Below, in pieces: positions 1 through 5,180 of a DNA stretch of 6,146 nucleotides. The translations under genes and the position numbers were made by a program. The notes beneath the pieces are model-generated. The model searched no databases and was not told the origin of the DNA. It worked only from the letters and a program-made list of their open reading frames with translations. Source of the DNA: Flavobacteriaceae bacterium (lineage in GTDB: Bacteria; Bacteroidota; Bacteroidia; Flavobacteriales; Flavobacteriaceae); assembly GCA_947461915.1 (NCBI GenBank), contig CANHNG010000120.1, forward strand, positions 1 through 6,146, in the 5' to 3' direction. The stretch's first letter is position 1; each line of letters begins with the position of its first letter.

Positions 1-1
1 A

Positions 2-946
2 AAAAATGTCCTTTTGAACAAAAATGGTGTGACACCCAATTGGAAAAACGAGATTCAAAATAATGGTTTTTCTTATACGATTGACGATATTATCGCCTAC
101 GCCAATGAAAATCATCTAGAGAATTTGATCGCTATTGATAACACGGCAAGTGCTTCGTTTGTAGAAAATTACATTCCATTGGCAGAAAGTAGTTTTGACT
201 TGATTTCTTCCAATAAAGTGGCGAATACCATGAGTTATAAATTTTACAAAGACTTGCGAAAAGTATTGGCAGAAAATCAGAAGACGTATTTGTATGAAAC
301 CAATGTGGGTGCAGGATTACCGTTAATAGACACCATCAAATTATTGCATCTTTCTGGTGAAAATATCACCAAAATCAAAGGCGTTTTCTCGGGAACCTTG
401 AGTTATTTATTCAACAATTTCTCGGCAAAAGACGTTCCCTTCAGCGAAGTTTTGAAAGAAGCAATTGACAACGGGTACACAGAACCAGATCCAAGAGAAG
501 ATTTATGTGGTAACGATGTGGGTAGAAAATTACTAATTTTGGCGAGAGAATTGGATTTGCAAAATGAATTCGAAGAAATTCGCATTCAAAACTTGATCCC
601 AGAACATTTGCGCGAAGGAAATGTGTCTGATTTCTTGAACAAATTAAAGGAATTTGACCCCATTTATAACAAAATAAAAGCCGAACAAGAACCAAATCAT
701 GTTTTGCGGTACATTGGGGAATTATCGGGAGATTTACAAAACGACAAAGGAAATCTTGAAGTAAAATTAGTTTCCGTACCTTCGGATACCGCTTTGGGAG
801 GATTAAAAGGTTCTGATTCGTTCTTCGAAATTTACACCGAGTCGTATGGCGACAGACCCATCGTGATTCAAGGCGCCGGCGCTGGATCGGCAGTAACGGC
901 GAGAGGTGTTTTCGGGGATATTTTAAGATTGTCGGAGAAAGGATAA
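2..946 (+). CDS. hom: Homoserine dehydrogenase, C-terminal part (5' end outside window)
   Basis: This enzyme reduces aspartate semialdehyde to homoserine with NAD(P)H, the branch point to methionine and threonine. The frame is open to the left edge; the first possible start (TTG at 14) lies inside conserved sequence, so the true start is upstream. The GxGxxG nucleotide-binding motif is therefore missing. Visible are the NVGAGLP segment (codons at about 305-325), the catalytic-domain motif GVFSGTLSYLFNNF (from about 380) and the signature EPDPREDLCGNDVGRK (about 482-529), whose acidic and lysine residues belong to the active site in this family. The C-terminus GAGAGSAVTARGVFGDILR ends without an ACT domain and resembles the dehydrogenase half of ThrA/MetL. 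It may be a bifunctional aspartokinase/homoserine dehydrogenase or a monofunctional enzyme; the window cannot decide. Proximity to metZ suggests a methionine-dedicated copy. The enzymatic call is firm; the gene symbol is tentative. Confidence 0.93.
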   Translation, partial: KNVLLNKNGVTPNWKNEIQNNGFSYTIDDIIAYANENHLENLIAIDNTASASFVENYIPLAESSFDLISSNKVANTMSYKFYKDLRKVLAENQKTYLYETNVGAGLPLIDTIKLLHLSGENITKIKGVFSGTLSYLFNNFSAKDVPFSEVLKEAIDNGYTEPDPREDLCGNDVGRKLLILARELDLQNEFEEIRIQNLIPEHLREGNVSDFLNKLKEFDPIYNKIKAEQEPNHVLRYIGELSGDLQNDKGNLEVKLVSVPSDTALGGLKGSDSFFEIYTESYGDRPIVIQGAGAGSAVTARGVFGDILRLSEKG

Positions 947-950
947 AATA

Positions 951-974
951 AGTATTCAGTTTTTAGTATTCAGT
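951..974. repeat. Direct repeat AGTATTCAGT x2
   Basis: Two exact copies of AGTATTCAGT (951-960 and 965-974) are separated by TTTT, starting 4 nt after the hom stop codon. Function is unknown. It belongs with the other short repeats found just after stop codons in this window. Confidence 0.8.
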
Positions 975-993
975 AAAAAAACAAAAACAACAA

Positions 994-1038
994 CTCACCA
1001 ATTTCGGCTCCCTCTCTTTGGAAAGGGCTGGGGTGAGG
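994..1038. repeat. Imperfect palindromic intergenic repeat (REP-like hairpin)
   Basis: CCCTCTC (1010-1016) faces GAAAGGG (1021-1027) across a TTTG loop with one C/A mismatch. An outer pair, CTCACC (994-999) and GGTGAG (1032-1037), is perfectly complementary. The element is GC-rich against its AT-rich surroundings and lies in the gap between hom and osmC. From memory, similar CCCTCTCC..GGAGAGGG..GGGGTGAGG elements are scattered in flavobacterial genomes, and this copy would be slightly decayed. It lacks the T-run expected of an intrinsic terminator, but could affect transcript processing. Confidence 0.65.
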
Positions 1039-1055
1039 AAAATAAATAGAATAAA

Positions 1056-1490
1056 ATGAAAATAACATTAGACAGAGTAAACGAAAATTTCCACTTTCAA
1101 CTAAAAAACGATCGCGGACACATCGTAAATATAGATGCTAGACCTGATTTTGGGGGCAACGATATGGGGCCAAGCCCAATGGAATTAATCTTGATGGGAG
1201 TAGCAGGTTGTAGCGGAATCGATATGATTTCGATACTAAAAAAGCAACGTCAGGAAATCACTTCTTTCAAAGCTGAGGTTGAAGGCGAACGCGTACAAGT
1301 GGGTGAAGCAAAGCCTTTCAAAGATATTTACGTTGTTTTTTATCTGGAAGGAAACATTAAAGAAGACAAAGCCGCAAAAGCCGCCCAACTTTCTTTCGAA
1401 AAATACTGTTCCGTTTCTAAAACATTGGAACCAACAGCAACCATCCATTATAAAGTAGTTTTGAACGGAATGGAAGTAGCGAAAATATAA
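1056..1490 (+). CDS. OsmC/Ohr-family protein (YhfA-like)
   Basis: This is a 144-residue cytoplasmic protein of the OsmC/Ohr fold, whose characterised members reduce organic hydroperoxides with a paired-cysteine centre. The two expected cysteines are present: Cys52 in GVAGCSGIDM at the start of the central helix, and Cys118 in EKYCSVSKTL. The family motif GPSPMELILMG (about residues 38-48), with its conserved Glu, precedes Cys52. Length matches the family. The ATG at 1056 follows an A-rich leader and begins the usual N-terminal strand. It lies 109 bp after hom and 86 bp before metZ on the same strand, so co-transcription is plausible. No TAnnTTTG promoter box is visible upstream. Its role in a methionine cluster is unknown; peroxide or reactive-sulfur handling is an inference. 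The family call is secure, the substrate is not. Confidence 0.9.
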   Translation: MKITLDRVNENFHFQLKNDRGHIVNIDARPDFGGNDMGPSPMELILMGVAGCSGIDMISILKKQRQEITSFKAEVEGERVQVGEAKPFKDIYVVFYLEGNIKEDKAAKAAQLSFEKYCSVSKTLEPTATIHYKVVLNGMEVAKI

Positions 1491-1548
1491 ATAGTCAATA
1501 ATTATTCGTTTGAGGATTGAGTGTTGAAATACTATTATTTTAAAAACT

Positions 1549-1568
1549 TTAAACCTTAAACTTTAAAC
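1549..1568. repeat. TTAAAC heptad array before metZ
   Basis: TTAAAC occurs at 1549-1554, 1556-1561 and 1563-1568, an exact 7-bp period. A degenerate further unit (TAAAAACT) lies just upstream. The last unit ends 8 nt before the ATG at 1577. A matching array precedes cysD with the same 8-nt distance. Confidence 0.85.
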
Positions 1569-1576
1569 AAAATAGA

Positions 1577-2749
1577 ATGAACAAACAAGAATTTGGTTTT
1601 GAAACCCAGGCCATACGCAATCAATTAGAGCGTACCCAATATTTAGAGCATTCAGTGCCTTTGTACTTAACTTCGAGTTTTGTATTCGAAGATGCCGAAG
1701 ATATGCGTGCTTCATTTGCCGATGAGAAAGATAGAAATATTTATAGCCGTTACAGCAATCCAAACACTGACGAGTTTATTGATAAAATTTGTGCGATGGA
1801 AGGTGCTGCTTCTGGATTTGCATTCGCTTCGGGAATGGCGGCAGTATATTCAACCTTAGCAGCTTTGTTAAACTCAGGCGATCATATTGTTTCGGCAAGT
1901 AGTGTATTTGGAGCGACACACTCCTTATTTATTAATTATTTTCCGAAATGGGGAATAGAAACTACGTATTTTGATATTAATAAACCCGAAACTATTGAGG
2001 GTTGTATCAAAACAAACACCAAAATTCTTTTTGCCGAATCGCCTACAAATCCTGGAGTTGATATTATTGATTTGGAATTACTTGGCGCTATTGCCAAAAA
2101 ACACGATTTGATTTTGATCATTGACAATTGTTTTGCCACACCTTATTTACAACAGCCTATAAAGTGGGGCGCCCATTTGGTTATCCATTCGGCGACCAAA
2201 CTAATTGACGGACAAGGTCGTGTTTTAGGTGGAATCACTGTTGGTGATGACGAATTGATTCAAAAAATCTATCTATTTTCTCGATTGACAGGGCCTTCTT
2301 TATCTCCTTTCAATGCATGGGTATTGTCAAAAAGTTTAGAAACTCTAGCAGTTCGTTTGGATAGACATTGCGAAAACGCACTGAAAGTAGCCGAGTTTTT
2401 GGAACAGCATCCAAAGGTGAATACCGTAAAATATCCGTTCTTGAAATCGCATCCCCAATATGAAATTGCCCAAAAGCAAATGAAATTAGGGGGTAATATT
2501 GTAGCTTTCGAAATCAAAGGGGGTCTCGAAGCGGGAAGGGCCTTTTTGGATAAAATACAATTGTGTTCGTTGTCGCCAAATTTGGGAGATACCAGAACCA
2601 TCGTGACACATCCAGCTTCTACAACGCACAGTAAATTAACAGTTGAAGAGCGTTTAGCAGTGAGTATTACAGATGGTTTGGTGCGTATTTCCGTAGGATT
2701 GGAAACCGTAATAGATGTCATTACTGATTTGGAACAGGCGTTAGCATAA
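1577..2749 (+). CDS. metZ: O-succinyl/O-acetylhomoserine sulfhydrylase, PLP-dependent (MetZ type)
   Basis: The 390-residue product is a fold-type I PLP enzyme of the Cys/Met metabolism family. It should replace the acyl group of activated homoserine with sulfide to give homocysteine (direct sulfhydrylation), in the cytoplasm as a tetramer. Visible motifs are YSRYSNPN (56-63), which supplies phosphate contacts to the neighbouring subunit; ASGMAA (84-89), the phosphate-binding loop; Asp183 in IIDNCFATP, which contacts the pyridine nitrogen; Lys208 in HSATK, the PLP lysine, followed by DGQGRVLGG, typical of MetZ; and Arg370 in VRISVGLE, the carboxylate-binding arginine. Length and both termini are normal for the family. 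The ATG at 1577 is supported by the conserved N-terminal FETQAIR. O-succinyl versus O-acetyl specificity cannot be read safely, and a cystathionine gamma-synthase is a less likely alternative. With hom upstream it forms the homoserine-to-homocysteine arm of the cluster. Confidence 0.9.
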   Translation: MNKQEFGFETQAIRNQLERTQYLEHSVPLYLTSSFVFEDAEDMRASFADEKDRNIYSRYSNPNTDEFIDKICAMEGAASGFAFASGMAAVYSTLAALLNSGDHIVSASSVFGATHSLFINYFPKWGIETTYFDINKPETIEGCIKTNTKILFAESPTNPGVDIIDLELLGAIAKKHDLILIIDNCFATPYLQQPIKWGAHLVIHSATKLIDGQGRVLGGITVGDDELIQKIYLFSRLTGPSLSPFNAWVLSKSLETLAVRLDRHCENALKVAEFLEQHPKVNTVKYPFLKSHPQYEIAQKQMKLGGNIVAFEIKGGLEAGRAFLDKIQLCSLSPNLGDTRTIVTHPASTTHSKLTVEERLAVSITDGLVRISVGLETVIDVITDLEQALA

Positions 2750-2769
2750 GATTTTAGATTGCAGATTTT
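2750..2769. repeat. Post-stop repeat after metZ (AGATT-type)
   Basis: A 20-bp tract built from degenerate AGATT/CAGATT units begins at the base after the metZ TAA. It matches the tract directly after the cysH stop codon (5060-5079) at 18 of 20 positions. Function is unknown. Confidence 0.75.
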
Positions 2770-2820
2770 GCTCCTGTGCAACACAATCGTTAATCTTCAT
2801 TATTCTTTAATTAAAAAATA

Positions 2821-2828
2821 TACATTTG
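2821..2828 (+). promoter_or_regulatory. Putative -7 promoter box of rrf2
   Basis: TACATTTG is an exact match to the Bacteroidota -7 consensus TAnnTTTG, 65 nt upstream of the rrf2 ATG. No convincing TTG -33 box is seen 17-23 bp upstream, so the promoter may be weak or factor-dependent. Transcription would start near 2833-2836, just before the inverted repeat at 2842. Confidence 0.5.
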
Positions 2829-2841
2829 TTGTAATTAAGGA

Positions 2842-2875
2842 GTTAATTGATTGAAGATTTTTTCAATCAATTAAC
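2842..2875. promoter_or_regulatory. Perfect inverted repeat in the rrf2 leader (candidate operator or hairpin)
   Basis: GTTAATTGATTGAA (2842-2855) and its exact reverse complement TTCAATCAATTAAC (2862-2875) flank the 6-nt loop GATTTT. A third copy of the core, TTCAATCAA, follows at 2876-2884 as a direct repeat. The element ends 18 nt before the rrf2 start and lies just downstream of the putative -7 box. That is where an autorepressor would bind. As RNA it would form a 14-bp stem close to the start codon. Binding by the Rrf2 protein is an inference. Confidence 0.65.
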
Positions 2876-2893
2876 TTCAATCAAAAATTAATA

Positions 2894-3304
2894 ATGCTTT
2901 CGAAAAAAACAAAATACGGAATAAAAGCTTTGACTTTTTTGGCGCGCCAAGAAGATCAAACGCCTGTGGCTATTGCTAAAATTGCAAAAGCAGAGCATAT
3001 TTCAATTAAGTTTCTCGAAAGTATTTTGTTGCTCTTGCGTCATTCCGGTTTTCTCGGAGCCAAGAAAGGAAAAGGTGGGGGCTATTATCTAATCAAAGAG
3101 CCCAAAGACATTAATATGGCAAAAGTGTACCGTATTCTGGAAGGTCCAATTGCCTTGTTACCTTGCGCCAGTCACAATTTTTACGAGAAATGTGAGGACT
3201 GTACTGATGAAGCAGCTTGTGCTGTTCGCAAACTCATGATGGAAGTTCGGGACAATACCCTAATGATATTAGAAAATAATACCTTGGCTGATATCGCTTT
3301 TTAA
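2894..3304 (+). CDS. Rrf2-family transcriptional regulator with a four-cysteine cluster
   Basis: This 136-residue DNA-binding protein belongs to the Rrf2 family (IscR, NsrR, CymR and relatives). The N-terminal winged helix starts MLSKKTKYGIKAL; the recognition region is around AEHISIKFLESIL (33-45) and the wing is GAKKGKGGGYYL (55-66). A cysteine cluster follows: Cys91, Cys100, Cys103 and Cys109, spaced C-x8-C-x2-C-x5-C. IscR has C-x5-C-x5-C-x2-H in the same region, so this protein could bind a Fe-S cluster through a different ligand set. Length is typical. The ATG at 2894 is the only sensible start. The gene has its own putative promoter and a strong inverted repeat in its leader, and is followed by a likely terminator, so it appears monocistronic. 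Its position between metZ and cysH/cysD suggests control of sulfur assimilation, perhaps sensing Fe-S or cysteine supply. The target and ligand are inferred. Confidence 0.9.
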   Translation: MLSKKTKYGIKALTFLARQEDQTPVAIAKIAKAEHISIKFLESILLLLRHSGFLGAKKGKGGGYYLIKEPKDINMAKVYRILEGPIALLPCASHNFYEKCEDCTDEAACAVRKLMMEVRDNTLMILENNTLADIAF

Positions 3305-3348
3305 AAAAATTCCAAAACCGCAAGTTTCCAAAAAGATCAATTGAAATT

Positions 3349-3378
3349 ATAAATTGCGTATTTGCAGTTTATTTTTTT
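3349..3378 (+). terminator. Intrinsic terminator after rrf2
   Basis: ATAAATTGC (3349-3357) pairs with GCAGTTTAT (3364-3372) as a 9-bp stem with one G-U pair and a GTATTT loop. A run of T to 3378 follows directly. It lies 45 nt after the rrf2 stop and reads as a terminator only on the + strand. The stem is AT-rich, so strength is uncertain. Confidence 0.6.
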
Positions 3379-3397
3379 GCTAAATATGTTGAAGGGA

Positions 3398-4180
3398 CTA
3401 AAACACATAATTATACCCCACGAAAAACAACATGATAGCAATAGCGTTTCTTAGCAATAAATCAGGGACTTTGCCACTCAGTAGACTTCCGAAATAGATG
3501 CCAGGAAGGGAACCAATTAAAAGCTGACCTAGTAGAGCAAAATCCATATTCCCCATCGAGGCATGTCCTACACCTGCCACCAGTGTTAATGGAATTGCAT
3601 GAGCAATCTCAGTTCCAACTAATTTAGGAGTTGGTAAAAGTGGATATAAGAAAAATAAAGTAACAGTACCTAAGGCTCCAGCTCCAATGGAAGTTAGCGT
3701 TACAATTGCACCTAGCATTACGCCAATTAATATGGTTAATCCGTTTTGAGTTTTACTTTCTTTATGAAATTTATCTCCTGAATGTTTTTGAGAAAAAGCT
3801 AATATTTTATTTTTGAAAATAATAGCAACTGATGTAAACAACAACGCCCAGCCTAAGCTATATTTTATGGTGGCATTCATGGCATCAACATCGGTTTTTA
3901 TTGTATGAAGAACCCACAAAGTAATTAAAGAAGCAGGAATACTCCCCAATACCAGCCAACCAGTAATAGTCCAGTCAATATTTTTCTTTTTATTATGTAC
4001 AACAACGCCTCCTGTTTTGGTAACTGCAGCATATAACAAATCTACAGCAACAGCCTTTGTTGGCGGTATGCCAAACCATAATAGAATTGGTGTCATCAAA
4101 GAACCCCCACCTATGCCTGTTAATCCTACAATAAAACCAACTGTTAATCCGGCAACGATTAGTCCATATTGAAAATCCAT
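3398..4180 (-). CDS. TauE/SafE (TSUP) family membrane permease, candidate sulfur-oxyanion transporter
   Basis: The 260-residue inner-membrane protein belongs to the TauE/SafE family, which includes exporters and importers of sulfite, sulfoacetate and related anions. It shows the family's internal duplication: GLTGIGGGSLMTPILL (19-34) near the N-terminus recurs as TLTSIGAGALGTVTLFFLYP (161-180). About seven or eight hydrophobic segments are visible, roughly at 5-25, 26-50, 72-92, 107-123, 147-182, 190-207, 213-234 and 242-259. A charged hydrophilic loop (about 124-146) separates the halves. Length is normal. It starts with ATG at 4180-4178, diverges from cysH over a 177-bp gap and converges on rrf2. 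A -7 box and a palindrome lie upstream. The neighbourhood suggests uptake of sulfate, sulfite or thiosulfate, or sulfite relief; neither substrate nor direction can be read from sequence. Confidence 0.88.
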   Translation of the reverse strand: MDFQYGLIVAGLTVGFIVGLTGIGGGSLMTPILLWFGIPPTKAVAVDLLYAAVTKTGGVVVHNKKKNIDWTITGWLVLGSIPASLITLWVLHTIKTDVDAMNATIKYSLGWALLFTSVAIIFKNKILAFSQKHSGDKFHKESKTQNGLTILIGVMLGAIVTLTSIGAGALGTVTLFFLYPLLPTPKLVGTEIAHAIPLTLVAGVGHASMGNMDFALLGQLLIGSLPGIYFGSLLSGKVPDLLLRNAIAIMLFFVGYNYVF

Positions 4181-4196
4181 AATTGTATTTTTTTGT

Positions 4197-4204
4197 CAAA
4201 AGTA
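4197..4204 (-). promoter_or_regulatory. Putative -7 promoter box of the tauE-like gene
   Basis: On the minus strand this reads TACTTTTG, an exact TAnnTTTG match, 16 nt upstream of the start codon. There is no TTG at the -33 position; instead the palindrome at 4222-4231 lies 17 nt upstream of the box. The leader would be only about 10 nt long. Confidence 0.5.
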
Positions 4205-4221
4205 AAAATTATTTTCTTATA

Positions 4222-4231
4222 TCCTATAGGA
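4222..4231. promoter_or_regulatory. TCCTATAGGA palindrome, candidate regulator site
   Basis: This perfect 10-bp palindrome occupies the -33 position of the tauE-like promoter in the tauE/cysH divergent gap. CCGATAGG at 4325-4332 in the cysH leader matches its core at 7 of 8 positions. It may be a binding site for a sulfur regulator such as the local Rrf2 protein; this is inferred from position only. Confidence 0.4.
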
Positions 4232-4277
4232 ATGGTAGGCTTTATTTTTTTTTGATGCTAAAAAAACTAATTTTTAT

Positions 4278-4307
4278 TTTGTTATTTATAAATAAGTAGT
4301 ATTTTTG
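4278..4307 (+). promoter_or_regulatory. Putative cysH promoter
   Basis: TTTG (4278-4281) and TATTTTTG (4300-4307) are separated by 18 bp and match the Bacteroidota -33/-7 pattern TTG-N17-23-TAnnTTTG. It is the best promoter in the window. Transcription would start near 4312-4316, giving a leader of about 45 nt that contains CCGATAGG at 4325-4332. It probably drives cysH and cysD together. Confidence 0.65.
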
Positions 4308-4357
4308 CAGAATAATCTACAAAACCGATAGGGTAATAGATTTATTAATAAAAAAAC

Positions 4358-5059
4358 ATGAGCGCAACTGTAGTAAAGACTTTATTAGAAAAAACAGCCA
4401 ATTTCTCGATTGAGGAGACTTTAGCTTTTTTGGCTAGTGAATATAAAAATCAAGTGGTTTTTTCTACTTCTTTTGGTCAGGAAGATCAGGTGATTACAGC
4501 TTTAATTACCAAAAATGATTTGCCAATCAATATATTTACGCTAGACACAGGGCGTTTGTTTCAGGAAACCTATGATGTTTTTCATAGAACGATCAAAAAA
4601 TACAAAGTAGCAATTCAAACCTATTTTCCTGAGGCTGCTGCGGTAGAGAAACTGCTGAGTGAAAAAGGACCAAACAGTTTCTATGAATCAGTCGAAAATA
4701 GAAAGGAATGTTGTTTCATTCGAAAAGTAGCACCATTGACTAAGGCTTTAAAAGGAAATGCCATTTGGATTACGGGATTAAGAGCCGAGCAATCGGAAAA
4801 CAGAAACGACTTAGCTGCTTTTGAATATGATGCCCATTTTGATATTATCAAATTTAATCCATTGTTAAAATGGACATTGGCAGAAGTTCAAAGATACATA
4901 GATGACAATAATGTACCCCAAAATGCTTTACACAAACAAGGTTTTGTAAGTATTGGTTGTGCTCCTTGTACGAGAGCAATTGCCGAAGGGGAAGACATTA
5001 GAGCAGGAAGATGGTCCTGGGAATCCAGTCATAAGGAATGCGGTTTGCACCAGAAATAA
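4358..5059 (+). CDS. cysH: Assimilatory adenylylsulfate (APS) reductase, 4Fe-4S type
   Basis: The 233-residue cytoplasmic enzyme reduces adenylyl sulfate to sulfite and AMP with electrons from thioredoxin. The PAPS/APS reductase fold is shown by STSFGQED (36-43, nucleotide-binding loop), FTLDTGRLFQET (60-71) and ITGLRAEQSENR (138-149). The four iron-sulfur ligands of the bacterial APS-reductase class are present: the pair Cys118-Cys119 in KECCFIRK, and CAPC (Cys201, Cys204). The redox-active Cys228 lies in KECGLH near the C-terminus. PAPS-specific enzymes of the E. coli type lack the four cluster cysteines, so APS is the likely direct substrate. Databases often still label such proteins phosphoadenylyl-sulfate reductase. 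The ATG at 4358 follows an A-rich leader, and a good promoter lies upstream. cysD follows 121 bp later on the same strand, consistent with one transcription unit. Confidence 0.94.
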   Translation: MSATVVKTLLEKTANFSIEETLAFLASEYKNQVVFSTSFGQEDQVITALITKNDLPINIFTLDTGRLFQETYDVFHRTIKKYKVAIQTYFPEAAAVEKLLSEKGPNSFYESVENRKECCFIRKVAPLTKALKGNAIWITGLRAEQSENRNDLAAFEYDAHFDIIKFNPLLKWTLAEVQRYIDDNNVPQNALHKQGFVSIGCAPCTRAIAEGEDIRAGRWSWESSHKECGLHQK

Positions 5060-5081
5060 GATTTCAGATGGCAGATTTTAG
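5060..5081. repeat. Post-stop repeat after cysH (AGATT-type)
   Basis: The tract of degenerate CAGAT/AGATT units starts at the base after the cysH TAA. Its first 20 bases match the tract after metZ (2750-2769) at 18 positions, differing at the sixth and eleventh bases. Function is unknown. Confidence 0.75.
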
Positions 5082-5143
5082 AATAAAGAGAATAGAAAAA
5101 ATAATAATAGTTTTATGAGATTTTAGTTTAGGTTACAACAACC

Positions 5144-5173
5144 TTAAACTTTTAAACTCTTAAACTTTAAACT
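5144..5173. repeat. TTAAACT array before cysD
   Basis: Four copies of TTAAACT start at 5144, 5152, 5160 and 5167 (spacing 8, 8 and 7). The last TTAAAC ends 8 nt before the cysD ATG at 5181, the same distance as in the metZ array. Just upstream, AGGTT-ACAAC-AACCT (5130-5144) can form a small hairpin. Confidence 0.85.
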
Positions 5174-5180
5174 AAAAATA

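Noticed and set aside
14..16. TTG as the start of the homoserine dehydrogenase
   Set aside because: The frame continues open to the window edge with family-like residues upstream, and the nucleotide-binding region would be missing, so the real start is outside.
1497..1506. AATAATTATT palindrome after osmC
   Set aside because: A pure A/T palindrome of this size is expected by chance here and has no supporting context.
1491..1576. Possible promoter (TTCGTTTG, 1505-1512) before metZ
   Set aside because: It matches TAnnTTTG at only five of six fixed bases and has no clear -33 partner, so it is too weak to call.
1618..1627. CAATCAATTA inside metZ matching the rrf2 inverted-repeat arm
   Set aside because: It is a single 10-base match in AT-rich coding sequence with no inverted partner.
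2269..2784. 171-codon open frame on the minus strand
   Set aside because: It lies antisense to metZ, has no recognisable family motif, and the opposite strand carries an intact, well-conserved enzyme.
4308..4357. SAM or other riboswitch before cysH
   Set aside because: The leader is only about 45 nt and shows no multi-stem structure; none of the other gaps shows a recognisable SAM riboswitch core either.
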